In this document: positions 33,366-42,154 of the stretch, one piece after another
Layout: each line of letters starts with the position of its first letter
Numbering within the stretch: the first letter of the stretch is position 1
Assembly (NCBI RefSeq): GCF_018919175.1
Contig: NZ_JAHLQL010000001.1
Coordinates: forward strand, 1-64,000
DNA: 64,000 bases
Origin: Clostridium simiarum
GTDB lineage: Bacteria > Bacillota > Clostridia > Clostridiales > Clostridiaceae
Direction: 5' to 3'
The notes under the pieces: model-generated
The model's database searches: none
Seen by the model: the letters and a program-made list of their open reading frames with translations, nothing else
What the model was told of the DNA's origin: nothing
Position numbers and translations under genes: made by a program

Positions 33366-35012
33366 GTGAAAGTTATTCCACTAGGTGGTCTTGGAGAAAT
33401 AGGAAAGAATATAACAGCTATTCAGTATAAAGATGAAATTATTGTTATAGATTGTGGGGTGTCTTTTCCAGAAGAAGAGATGTATGGGGTAGATCTAGTA
33501 ATACCTGATATAAGATACCTTTTAGACAATTCGGATAAGGTGAGGGGGATTTTTTTAACCCATGGTCATGAGGATCATATTGGAGCCTTACCTTATATTT
33601 TAAAGCAATTAAATGTTCCTGTTTACGGTACAAGACTAACCTTAGGCATAGTTGAAAACAAATTAAAAGAGCACAATATACTTTCAGACTGTGAGCTTCA
33701 TGGTGTAGAAGCTGGAGATATAATAGAAACAGAAAATTTAAAGATTGAATTTATAAGAAACACTCATAGTATAGCAGATTCTTGCTGTATTGCCATTCAT
33801 ACACCTGTGGGTGTAATATTTCATACTGGGGATTTTAAGATAGATTATACACCTATAGATGGATTAGTTATGGATTTAGAACGTATTTCTCAATTAGGGA
33901 AGCAGGGAGTAATGCTACTTATGGGGGATAGTACCAATGTAGAGCGACCTGGGTATACAATTTCAGAAAAATCCATAGGAGAAACTTTAACTAGAATACT
34001 TTCTAATGCTAAGGGTAGAGTTATTGTGGCAACCTTTGCTTCCAATATACATAGAATGCAGCAGATAGTAAATTCCTCTATAGACTATGGAAGGAAAGTA
34101 GTTTTTAGTGGAAGAAGTATGGAAAACATATCTAAGGTGGCTATGGATCTTGGGTATCTTCATATACCTGAAGGTAAAGTTATAAGTGTAGATGAAATGG
34201 AAAACTACCCTAATGAACAAATCACATTAATAACCACTGGAAGTCAAGGAGAACCTATGGCAGCTCTTGCTAGGATAGCTTTTTCAAATCATAGAAAAAT
34301 TAAGATTGAACCAAAGGATTTATTCATTATTTCTGCATCACCAATACCTGGAAATGGAAAAATGATATCTAGAGTAATTAATCAATTATTTAAAAAAGGT
34401 GCAGATGTAATTTATGAAGATTTAGAGGAAGTGCATGTATCAGGTCACGCCTGCAGAGAAGAATTAAAATTAATTCATAGATTAGTTCATCCTAAGTATT
34501 TTATGCCTGTTCATGGTGAATATAGGCATTTGAGGCATCATGCTAACCTGGCTAAAGAGTTAGGCATGGAAAGTGAAAATATTTTTACTTTAGATACAGG
34601 TGAAGTTTTAGAATTATCAACTAAGGAAGCTAAGGTATCAGGCAGAGTTCATACTGGATCTGTGTTTGTAGATGGCCTTGGCGTAGGAGATGTTGGAAAT
34701 ATAGTGCTTAGGGACAGGAAATACTTAGCTCAGGATGGAATGCTTACAGTGGTGGTTACTATAGAAAAAGAATCCTATAGCATTATTGCAGGTCCTGATA
34801 TAATAACTAGAGGCTTTGTATATGCGAAGGAATCAGATATTTTAATTAATGAGACAAAAGAGATTGCAAGAAAAGAATTGGAAAACTGCTTAGAAAATAA
34901 AATTGTTGAATGGTATGTCTTAAAAGTTAATATGAAAAAAGCTATGGAAAAGTATTTATATGAAAAAACAAAAAGAAGACCAATTGTGCTACCTATTATT
35001 ATGGAAATTTGA
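33366..35012 (+). CDS. rnj: Ribonuclease J
   Basis: This 548-residue metallo-beta-lactamase/beta-CASP nuclease has the zinc motif THGHEDHIGA, GDFKIDYTPIDG, a beta-CASP region with GRSMENISKVAMDL and HVSGHACREELK, and a C-terminal domain. RNase J has 5'-exo and endonuclease activity and turns over mRNA and rRNA. The GTG start follows AAGGAGA by five bases; in-frame GTG (33,342) and ATG (33,351) starts lie upstream but lack sites. The gene is monocistronic and terminates in the hairpin after it. Confidence 0.95.
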   Translation: MKVIPLGGLGEIGKNITAIQYKDEIIVIDCGVSFPEEEMYGVDLVIPDIRYLLDNSDKVRGIFLTHGHEDHIGALPYILKQLNVPVYGTRLTLGIVENKLKEHNILSDCELHGVEAGDIIETENLKIEFIRNTHSIADSCCIAIHTPVGVIFHTGDFKIDYTPIDGLVMDLERISQLGKQGVMLLMGDSTNVERPGYTISEKSIGETLTRILSNAKGRVIVATFASNIHRMQQIVNSSIDYGRKVVFSGRSMENISKVAMDLGYLHIPEGKVISVDEMENYPNEQITLITTGSQGEPMAALARIAFSNHRKIKIEPKDLFIISASPIPGNGKMISRVINQLFKKGADVIYEDLEEVHVSGHACREELKLIHRLVHPKYFMPVHGEYRHLRHHANLAKELGMESENIFTLDTGEVLELSTKEAKVSGRVHTGSVFVDGLGVGDVGNIVLRDRKYLAQDGMLTVVVTIEKESYSIIAGPDIITRGFVYAKESDILINETKEIARKELENCLENKIVEWYVLKVNMKKAMEKYLYEKTKRRPIVLPIIMEI

Positions 35013-35042
35013 ATTTATGGTATAATCATAAGCATACCATGG

Positions 35043-35075
35043 ATAAAAGTCGCGTTTTCTGCGGCTTTTATTATT
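35043..35075 (+). terminator. Intrinsic terminator
   Basis: ATAAAAGTCGC pairs with GCGGCTTTTAT (one G-T pair), followed by TATTTAT. It ends rnj. Confidence 0.75.
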
Positions 35076-35284
35076 TATGAAAAAATAGCATGTTAATAGT
35101 GTTTTACTAAAGATTAAAATTGTGTAATAATATAAAAGGTGTTTATCTAATGGCTAACAAAGATTAACATTTATAAGTAGTATAAATAGGCTAGGTTAGC
35201 TCATAGATTCATTAAACTAAGCATTAAATAGCTTAGAGTCTATTTGATGCAAAGTTCACTTTAGTAGTTAGTGAGGTAGAAAAG

Positions 35285-36793
35285 ATGAAAATAGGATTTG
35301 ATCATGAAAAATATCTTGAAGAACAATCAAAATATATTCTAGAAAGGGTTAATAATTATGACAAACTATATCTAGAATTTGGTGGAAAGCTTTTGTTCGA
35401 TCTTCATGGAAAAAGAGTTTTACCTGGATTTGATGAAAATGCAAAAATCAAATTATTGCATAAATTAAAAGAAAAAGTTGAAATAATTATTTGTGTATAC
35501 GCAGGAGATATTGAGAGAAATAAAATAAGAGGAGACTTTGGAATTACCTATGACATAGATGTTCTAAGACTAATTGACGACTTAAGGAATTATGAGCTTG
35601 ATGTAAATAGTGTTGTAATTACTAGATATAGCGGACAGCCAGCAGCAACAGTTTTCATAAATAAGCTTGAACGTAGAGGAATAAAGGTATATAAACATGA
35701 AGCAACTAAGGGATATCCTACAGATGTTGATACCATTGTTAGTGATGAAGGATACGGTAAAAATCCATATATTGAAACAACAAAACCTATTGTAGTTGTA
35801 ACAGCACCAGGACCAGGTAGTGGTAAATTAGCTACTTGTCTTAGCCAGCTTTACCATGAATATAGAAAGGGCAAAGTAGCTGGATATTCAAAGTTTGAAA
35901 CATTCCCAGTATGGAATGTACCTTTAAAACACCCTTTAAATATAGCTTATGAAGCAGCCACAGCAGACCTTAAGGATGTAAATATGCTTGATTCTTTTCA
36001 TTTTGATGCCTATAATAAGGTAGCTGTAAATTATAATCGTGACATCGAAATGTTCCCTGTAATTAAAAGGATTATAGAGAAGATAACAGGTGAAGATTCT
36101 GTTTATAAATCACCTACAGATATGGGTGTTAATAGAGTAGGCTTTGGAATAGTTGATGACGAGGTAGTTAAAGAAGCCTCTAGACAAGAGATAATCAGAA
36201 GATATTTTAAAACAAGCTGTGAGTACAAAAAAGGGTATGTAGATAAAGAAACTTTCCAAAGGGTAAAACTTATAATGGAGGAACTTAATCTTAAACCAGA
36301 GGATAGAAAAATTGTCATTGCTGCAAGAGAGCATTCAGCTAAATTAAAGCAAATAGCTAATAAAAATGAAGTTTGCCCAGTGGTTGCAATAGAACTTAGT
36401 GATGGAACAATGCTAACTGGTAAGAGTTCAAATTTAATGGATGGAACAGCAGCAGTAGTTTTAAATGCTATTAAGCATTTTGCAAATATATCTGATGAAA
36501 TTCATCTTATTTCTCCAGTTATAATTGAACCAATTATAAATTTAAAATCAAAAACATTAAGCAGTAGAAATACAGCTTTAGACTGTGAAGAGATTCTAAT
36601 GGCTCTTAGCATATGTGCAGTTACAAATCCAACAGCGCAATTAGCACTTGAAAAATTATCAATGTTAAAGGGATGTCAAGCCCATTCAACTACAATTTTA
36701 AGCAGAAATAGTGAACAGACCTTTAGAAAGCTTGGAATAGATGTAACTTGTGATGCTGAATATCCATCAGAAAATCTTTATTATAGCAATTAA
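35285..36793 (+). CDS. DUF1846 domain-containing protein
   Basis: This 502-residue protein starts [20 protein letters not shown] and contains [20 protein letters not shown], a P-loop-like region, and [20 protein letters not shown]. It matches the widely conserved clostridial DUF1846 family, whose structure is known but whose function is unclear. RBS GTGAGGTAG. A decayed duplicate of its 3' end lies about 170 bases downstream. Confidence 0.92.
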   Translation: MKIGFDHEKYLEEQSKYILERVNNYDKLYLEFGGKLLFDLHGKRVLPGFDENAKIKLLHKLKEKVEIIICVYAGDIERNKIRGDFGITYDIDVLRLIDDLRNYELDVNSVVITRYSGQPAATVFINKLERRGIKVYKHEATKGYPTDVDTIVSDEGYGKNPYIETTKPIVVVTAPGPGSGKLATCLSQLYHEYRKGKVAGYSKFETFPVWNVPLKHPLNIAYEAATADLKDVNMLDSFHFDAYNKVAVNYNRDIEMFPVIKRIIEKITGEDSVYKSPTDMGVNRVGFGIVDDEVVKEASRQEIIRRYFKTSCEYKKGYVDKETFQRVKLIMEELNLKPEDRKIVIAAREHSAKLKQIANKNEVCPVVAIELSDGTMLTGKSSNLMDGTAAVVLNAIKHFANISDEIHLISPVIIEPIINLKSKTLSSRNTALDCEEILMALSICAVTNPTAQLALEKLSMLKGCQAHSTTILSRNSEQTFRKLGIDVTCDAEYPSENLYYSN

Positions 36794-36960
36794 CTATAAT
36801 ATGTAAGTGAATAAAGGTTAAAACGTATCATATATATTTATAGAAGATAAATTAATCATAATATAGAAATGAAAAAGGCTAAGAAATACATCAGGTGTTT
36901 TTTATAGAAAGAAAATTAACCATAATATTGAAATGATAAAAATCTAATAAATATATCTAT

Positions 36961-37112
36961 GTCTTTGTTAAAGGGGGGTCAAATCCATTCAACTACAAAT
37001 TTATGTAGAAATAGTGAAAATACCTTTATAAAACTTGGAATAGATGTAACTTATGATACTGAATATTCGTTAAAAAATCCTTATTATAGCAATTAACTAT
37101 AATATGTAAGTG
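36961..37112 (+). pseudogene. Decayed duplicate of the DUF1846 gene 3' end
   Basis: The frame SLLKGGQIHSTTNLCRNSEN, then TFIKLGIDVTYDTEYSLKNP and YYSN-stop, corresponds to the last 46 residues of the intact gene, and the sequence past the stop (AACTATAATATGTAAGTGAA) also matches. The intervening ~165 bases contain further duplicated pieces. It is a local tandem duplication that has since diverged. Confidence 0.85.
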
Positions 37113-37242
37113 AATAAAGCTTAGATTTGCCAAGTACATGCTGATTATGGAGGAAAGGTAAGGTAAATGCATTTTTTAATTGGCATTCTCCTGTAAACCC
37201 TAGTAACCCCAGATTCCCCTCTTTATTACCAATATACAGCGT

Positions 37243-37340
37243 TTGTATTAAATGGATTAGGATGGTATAATCTACAATAGTTTGATTTAAAACCTATTAT
37301 TAGGGGAGAAGTGTCCTAATAATAGGGTTTTATTATTTTG
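37243..37340 (+). promoter_or_regulatory. Promoter and terminator-like attenuator before a GNAT
   Basis: TTGTAT and TATAAT are spaced 17 bases apart (37,243-37,271). Just after, AAACCTATTATTAGG pairs with CCTAATAATAGGGTTT, followed by a T-rich stretch, ending only about 15 bases before the ribosome binding site. A terminator between a promoter and its gene suggests attenuation. Confidence 0.6.
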
Positions 37341-37355
37341 TGGAGGGTTATACTA

Positions 37356-37865
37356 ATGAGGGATAATAATATTAAATTGCGTCAGGAGGTTTTTGTAGAT
37401 GACGCATGGAAGATTATTGATTGGCTAGAGGATGATGAGGTAATACAATATTTAAATGAGGGACAAAATGTCTGTAAAAGTATTAAACAGGTAATACATA
37501 GAACTAATATGCCCATTCTTACCCATTTATTTAACCAAGATGGAAGCTTTTTTATGCTAACAACAAAGGACAAGGAGCCCATCGGTTTTTTAAGATTAGT
37601 TCCTAAGAAAAAAGGAGCAGAAATGGTAATAGTAATTGGAGATAGAGAAAAATGGGGACAAGGATTAGGGCCTGAAGCCATATTTGAAGGATTAAAGCAT
37701 GCTTTTTTTCAGTGGAGAGTTGATGAAGTAATTGCAAAAATTAACTTTAAAAATGAGCGTTCTAAAAAAGCATTTAAAAAGATCGGTTTTACAGAAGATA
37801 AGGAGCTACCAAGAGAGATGCAATACTCCATTTCCATGGAAGAATTTTTAGAAATAGCCGCATAG
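37356..37865 (+). CDS. GNAT family N-acetyltransferase
   Basis: This is a 169-residue GNAT protein. Motif A is VIGDREKWGQGLGPEAIFEG, with a RimJ-like C-terminus VDEVIAKINFKNERSKKAFK then KIGF. The N-terminus (REVFVDDAWKIIDWLEDDEV) is typical of the family annotated near ribosomal-protein acetyltransferases. RBS GGAGGG; the upstream in-frame GTG lacks a site. A GC-rich palindrome follows. Confidence 0.88.
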   Translation: MRDNNIKLRQEVFVDDAWKIIDWLEDDEVIQYLNEGQNVCKSIKQVIHRTNMPILTHLFNQDGSFFMLTTKDKEPIGFLRLVPKKKGAEMVIVIGDREKWGQGLGPEAIFEGLKHAFFQWRVDEVIAKINFKNERSKKAFKKIGFTEDKELPREMQYSISMEEFLEIAA

Positions 37866-37910
37866 TTATTTATATAGTTATTTATAGTTATTTAAGATGT
37901 GAAATACAAC

Positions 37911-37964
37911 GGGAAATAGAGCGGGAAATACACCCCCGGGGGTGTATTTCCCGCTCTATTTCCC
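37911..37964. terminator. 54-base perfect palindrome with GC-rich core
   Basis: Both 27-base arms are exactly complementary, starting GGGAAATAGAGCGGG and meeting at CCCCCGGGGG. It lies between the ends of the convergent GNAT and CDF genes and should terminate both. Its inner 30 bases recur exactly at 39,873. Confidence 0.9.
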
Positions 37965-38830
37965 TATTTCTTTTCAGGTTCTAGTTTTACTAAGCAGTGT
38001 TTTATATCAACAATATTTTCTTCAATAGAATCATGTACCTTTTGAGCTATTTTGTGCCCTTCACTTATGGTTAAATCCCCATCTACAGATATTTCAATAT
38101 CTGCATATATTTTATTTCCAAAGGTTCTGGTTTTTAAATTAATAATATTAGTGACTCCCTTTATATTAAAGGTAATGTCTTTTATTTTCTCGATTATTTC
38201 ATTATTAGCGCAGTGATCAACTAATTCTTTTATGGCTTTAAAGTAGTATTCTATTCCAATCTTTATAATAAGAAGGCTCACCAAAAGTCCTGCTATAGGA
38301 TCTAAAATCTTTATACCTAATCTAGCACCTAGAATGCCTAAAAAAGTACCTATAGATGAAAGGGCATCGGAACGGTGGTGCCACGCATCGGTTTCCATGG
38401 CTATACTCTTTATCCTTTTAGCTATTATTATGGTATACCAGTACATAGCTTCCTTCACAAAAATAGAAACCCCAGCAGCAATTAAGGCGATTTTGTGAGG
38501 TGAATTTAAATTTCCTGATATCAAATCCATAAATGATTTATATCCAATAGAAGCACCAGTAAATATTAATATTAAGCTCATAAGTTTTGCAAATACAGGT
38601 TCAAATTTTTCATGACCATAAGGATGGCTCTCATCAGCGCCCTTGCTTGATACTTTAAGTCCTATTATAACAATAACAGTAGTTAATATATCAGCAAGAC
38701 TATGAAATGCATCAGCTAGCATTGCGCTACTTTTACCTATAAAAGCTGCTAGCATTTTAAATACACAAAGAAATATATTAGCTGTAATGGTAATTAATGA
38801 GGCTTTTGTGCCAATTTTAGAGTTTTCCAA
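37964..38830 (-). CDS. Cation diffusion facilitator (CDF) family transporter
   Basis: This 288-residue CDF exporter has six predicted helices. Metal-site motifs are AMLADAFHSLAD (helix 2, D/H near 41-48) and HHRSDALSSIG (helix 5). A C-terminal ferredoxin-like domain with DIEISVDGDLTISEGHKIAQ follows. These antiporters export Zn, Fe, Mn or Co in exchange for protons. The first aspartate/histidine set is compatible with Zn, Fe or Mn. RBS AGGAGAGAA. Possible operator sequences lie upstream. Confidence 0.93.
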   Translation of the reverse strand: MENSKIGTKASLITITANIFLCVFKMLAAFIGKSSAMLADAFHSLADILTTVIVIIGLKVSSKGADESHPYGHEKFEPVFAKLMSLILIFTGASIGYKSFMDLISGNLNSPHKIALIAAGVSIFVKEAMYWYTIIIAKRIKSIAMETDAWHHRSDALSSIGTFLGILGARLGIKILDPIAGLLVSLLIIKIGIEYYFKAIKELVDHCANNEIIEKIKDITFNIKGVTNIINLKTRTFGNKIYADIEISVDGDLTISEGHKIAQKVHDSIEENIVDIKHCLVKLEPEKK

Positions 38831-38911
38831 TTCATTCTCTCCTAATTGATAATGTTATATGTTTATATACTATGCTATAAATCCTAAGTTGATAACATCT
38901 TCTAGGGTGAT

Positions 38912-38941
38912 ATTATCAGATATATATTATCAAATGATAAT
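38912..38941. promoter_or_regulatory. ATTATCA/TGATAAT-type possible operator
   Basis: Two ATTATCA copies (38,912 and 38,926) and one TGATAAT (38,935) form ATTATCA-AA-TGATAAT. The half-sites resemble those of Fur-family boxes but are arranged head to head rather than in the classical order. It lies between the CDF exporter and the 39,148 gene, so it could control either. Confidence 0.3.
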
Positions 38942-39147
38942 AAAATCGAAGTGCAATATTTAAAAATTTACAAAGGTAGTATATCAAAAAAATGTCACAT
39001 TCTTAGTTTATATCATATAATATAATACAAGCTATTCCACATAAATTGAATATTTTATGGATTAATAGGGATTTAGAGCCCTATTTTTAAGTCAAGTTAT
39101 ACAACGAGTATTGGATAGGTTGTAATAAATTAAAAGGAGAGTTGATT

Positions 39148-39438
39148 ATGTCAACTGCAAGATTATATAGTCAGAATTTAAGCGGCTTTCAGCCAGGTGT
39201 AGAATATGATTATAATATAACCTTAGAAGCAGAAACTAGATCTGCTATTCATGGTGTTGTAAGGTTACCTAATAACACTGTAGCTGCTAATGCAGTAGTT
39301 AAGCTATTCAAACTTATAAATGGTGTTTTTGAACCAATCGATTTCCAATACACAGACGCTGAAGGTCAATTCCTTTTTGGTATTGCTGATATAGGTGGAA
39401 CTTACAGAATAAAAATATATTGGTATCCACTAGTATAG
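39148..39438 (+). CDS. Small carboxypeptidase-regulatory-like (prealbumin-type) domain protein
   Basis: This 96-residue protein has one beta-sandwich domain: SAIHGVVRLPNNTVAANAVV, KLFKL, then FQYTDAEGQFLFGIADIGGT and YRIKIYWYPLV. The repeat of G.V and D..G.F.F is the signature of CarboxypepD_reg-like folds found in surface and spore proteins. No signal peptide. RBS AAAAGGAGAG. Function is unknown. Confidence 0.75.
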   Translation: MSTARLYSQNLSGFQPGVEYDYNITLEAETRSAIHGVVRLPNNTVAANAVVKLFKLINGVFEPIDFQYTDAEGQFLFGIADIGGTYRIKIYWYPLV

Positions 39439-39642
39439 TTAATATAGACGGAACAGTTTTTGACTGTTCCGTATTTAATATAAAAATGAAAACTTAAAGA
39501 TTTTTATAATACTACCAGTGCCTTCATGAATAAAATCCTTATTTAAGTAATTTTTAAATAATACACATAGGGAGAAGATAGAAAAAATATAGGAATCTAG
39601 TGTAGCTATTTTTATACTAGATAGCAAATGGAGGAATATTTA

Positions 39643-39873
39643 ATGTATAAACCTATCGATTTAAATCAGGAGAAAAATAATCAAAGAGAAACCTTGGTGT
39701 ATGTATTAGAGGAAGAGAATACTGTAATGGATAATATAGATGAAAAACTTCTTAAAGAAGCTGATGTATATGGTTTGGCTTTAAATGGAACTCACTTAAA
39801 TTCCATAGATGAAGATTTAAAGTTTTTAAATGGAAATGAATTATATATTGAAGTTATCATTTCTAATCCATAG
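39643..39873 (+). CDS. Small protein of unknown function
   Basis: I do not recognise this 76-residue acidic protein (MYKPIDLNQEKNNQRETLVY ... LNGNELYIEVIISNP). It has no membrane segment and no metal motif. The ATG follows TGGAGGAAT; an in-frame ATG five codons up would place the site inside it. The stop lies at the start of a GC-rich palindrome, and the gene is one of three small genes together. Confidence 0.65.
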   Translation: MYKPIDLNQEKNNQRETLVYVLEEENTVMDNIDEKLLKEADVYGLALNGTHLNSIDEDLKFLNGNELYIEVIISNP

Positions 39874-39902
39874 GGAAATACACCCCCGGGGGTGTATTTC
39901 CC
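39873..39902. terminator. 30-base perfect palindrome with GC-rich core
   Basis: GGGAAATACACCCCC is followed by its exact complement. It is identical to the inner 30 bases of the palindrome at 37,911. It follows the stop codon of the 39,643 gene directly, and ATTTTTT-like bases come after. Confidence 0.9.
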
Positions 39903-39953
39903 AGTATTTTTTACAGAGAAGAAGTAAAAACTATATACAAAGGAGTGGATAAA

Positions 39954-40118
39954 ATGAGTAAATTAAATACAGATGGTAAAGGTGCTATTAGGATAGGACA
40001 TTATACAAAAAACGCTATAGAGAGTTTTGAAAATAATATAGTAAATCAAAAGGATTATCTAGAAAAGGTAGACAAAGAGCTTAAAAAGGAGGAGGAACCA
40101 AAGAGCCAATTTAAATAA
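39954..40118 (+). CDS. Small charged protein of unknown function
   Basis: This 54-residue protein (MSKLNTDGKGAIRIGHYTKN ... VDKELKKEEEPKSQFK) has a helix-forming, highly charged C-terminal half. It has a good AAAGGAGTGG site. It is not recognised; its small size and position suggest a late-sporulation or surface role only by guess. Confidence 0.6.
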   Translation: MSKLNTDGKGAIRIGHYTKNAIESFENNIVNQKDYLEKVDKELKKEEEPKSQFK

Positions 40119-40568
40119 TTAAATTTAATTTATATAAATATAATATAGGATTTACTAAAAACACCCTTTATAAAGTAGTGATATGCTCCCCTTAAAGTAG
40201 ACAGATTAAAAAATAAAAATCTGTTGCTGGAAAGGGGAGTTTATTTATATAAGAGTATTTTATTTATGTAAGAGTATTTTCGAATCTGAGTTTTACAAGA
40301 ACTTATAAATATTGAGAAAGCATTTTAAAAATCTGACACTTAGAAAAGGATATAAAAATTACAAAGTTTTTTTTATATCTTAATTGTAAAAGTGTAAGTA
40401 TTAAAGTCTATAGAAAATTAAAACCTATAGAAAATTAAAGCATGTACAAATCATATAAATATTTTTTATTCATTCATCACAAAATACAGGGGGATTAGAT
40501 AATATAGTATAAGGGTAATTTTGCTAATTATGCTACTATGAAGAGTATTTTTATTGGGAGGTGGGTTC
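40119..40568. other. Intergenic region with nested inverted repeat
   Basis: At 40,186-40,239 CTCCCC/GGGGAG encloses ACAGATT/AATCTGT. The sequence CCCCTTAAAGTAGACAGATT recalls the end of IS3-family elements in clostridia, so it may be a relic, but no transposase is present. TAAGAGTATTTT is repeated just after. No ORF is supported. Confidence 0.4.
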
Positions 40569-41318
40569 ATGGCAGCTATTGTTGAAGTTAAGGATGTTAA
40601 TATGAATTTTTATACCTTAGAGGGTGAACTTCAAGTTCTTTATGATTTAAATTTTTCTCTTGAAGAGGGAAAGATTTTGGCTCTTTTAGGGCCTTCTGGT
40701 TGTGGTAAATCTACAATGCTTAATATTTTAAGTGGCCTCTTAAAGCCAACCTCTGGACAAGTTCGTATTGATGGTAAGCTTGGTTATATGTTTCAAAGAG
40801 ATCATCTTTTGGAATGGCGAACTATAATGGATAATATAACTATTGGACTTGAGATACAAAAAAAGCTTAATGAAGAGGCAAGACAAAAAATAGAAAGTCT
40901 TTTAAAGACTTATGGACTTTGGGACTTTAGAAATAGATACCCAAGGGAATTATCTGGGGGAATGAGACAAAGGGTTGCATTAATTAGGACTCTTTCTGTT
41001 GATCCAGATATTTTGCTTTTAGATGAAGCTTTTTCAGCTTTGGATTATCAAACTAGACTTTTGGTAAGTGATGATATTTATAAAATTATAAAAAATGAAA
41101 AAAAGACAACTATATTGGTTACTCATGATATATCTGAGGCCATATCTATGGCTGATTTTGTTTTGGTTTTATCTAAAAGGCCTGCCACAATAAAGGGCAT
41201 ACACAATATTAATCTTACAATTGAAGAAGAGAAGACTCCTTTATCTGCTAGGAAGGCACCAGAGTTTAAAGATTATTTCAATGCTTTATGGAAGGAGCTT
41301 GATATTTATGAAGACTAA
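40569..41318 (+). CDS. NitT/TauT-type ABC transporter ATP-binding protein
   Basis: This is a 249-residue ATPase. Walker A is GPSGCGKST (about 42-50), the signature is LSGGMRQRVALIRTL, Walker B is ILLLDEAFSALD and the H-loop is TILVTHDISEA. The EAFSALD D-loop is typical of the SsuB/TauB/ThiZ group. It is the first gene of a three-gene importer. RBS GGGAGGTGGG; an upstream TTG lacks support. It overlaps the permease by 11 bases. Confidence 0.93.
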   Translation: MAAIVEVKDVNMNFYTLEGELQVLYDLNFSLEEGKILALLGPSGCGKSTMLNILSGLLKPTSGQVRIDGKLGYMFQRDHLLEWRTIMDNITIGLEIQKKLNEEARQKIESLLKTYGLWDFRNRYPRELSGGMRQRVALIRTLSVDPDILLLDEAFSALDYQTRLLVSDDIYKIIKNEKKTTILVTHDISEAISMADFVLVLSKRPATIKGIHNINLTIEEEKTPLSARKAPEFKDYFNALWKELDIYED

Positions 41319-42123
41319 ATCCTTAACTCCTTATGAAAAATTTTTAAAAAATAAGAAAAAAGAAAAAAGGGCTATTGTATTTTGGCAAATATTTATTCTT
41401 ATATTGTTTTTAATTTTATGGGAAGTTTTAGCTAGAGTTAATGTTATAGATACTTTTTTATTTAGTAAACCAACAGATATACATGTGCTTTTTACAAGAT
41501 ATGTACAAAGTGGTGAACTATTTAAACATATAGGAATATCTGTCTTAGAAACTGTACTGGGGTTTACCATAGGTACTGTTTTGGGTATTTTAATAGCTAT
41601 AATGCTTTGGTGGTCTAAAACCGCCGCAAAAATTTTAGATCCTTTTTTGGTAGTTTTAAACGCTTTACCTAAAACCGCATTAGCTCCAATCCTTATTGTT
41701 TGGGCAGGTGCAGGAATTAAAGGTATAGTTGTAATTGCTGTAACCATATCCTTAGTTACAACAATTTTATCTGCCTATAACTATTTTATAAATGCAGATG
41801 AAGAGAAAATAAAGATGCTACAAAGTTTTGGAGCTACTAAAGGGCAAATTTTAACAAAACTTATACTACCCTCAAACATTGGAAATATCATAAACATAGT
41901 AAAGATAAATATAGGTATGTCTTGGGTGGGGGTTATAGTTGGAGAGTTTTTAGTATCTAGATATGGTATAGGGTATTTGATTGTTTATGGTGGTCAAGTA
42001 TTTAAGTTAGATTTAGTTATGATGGGCGTTGTTGTTTTGGCGGTTTGTGCTTTAATTATGTATCAAGTTATAAATGTGATAGAAAAGCTTTATAAAGAAA
42101 GAAGAAATTTAGAGAACAACTGA
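41308..42123 (+). CDS. NitT/TauT-type ABC transporter permease
   Basis: This 271-residue permease has about six helices and the ABC-coupling EAA-like loop near FGATKGQILTKLILPSNIGN. The ATG lies inside the ATPase gene with GAAGGAG upstream. It forms the channel of the importer with the flanking ATPase and lipoprotein. Confidence 0.92.
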   Translation: MKTKSLTPYEKFLKNKKKEKRAIVFWQIFILILFLILWEVLARVNVIDTFLFSKPTDIHVLFTRYVQSGELFKHIGISVLETVLGFTIGTVLGILIAIMLWWSKTAAKILDPFLVVLNALPKTALAPILIVWAGAGIKGIVVIAVTISLVTTILSAYNYFINADEEKIKMLQSFGATKGQILTKLILPSNIGNIINIVKINIGMSWVGVIVGEFLVSRYGIGYLIVYGGQVFKLDLVMMGVVVLAVCALIMYQVINVIEKLYKERRNLENN

Positions 42124-42154
42124 TTATATAAAAGTTTATTTAGGTGGTGAATTT

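Noticed and set aside
40186..40239. Insertion-sequence end (IS3-like)
   Set aside because: Only a short inverted repeat is present, with no transposase reading frame nearby; noted as a possible relic only.
40440..40568. TPP riboswitch ahead of the NitT/TauT-type importer
   Set aside because: The conserved CTGAGA and ACCTGATCTGGATAATGCC-type segments were not found.
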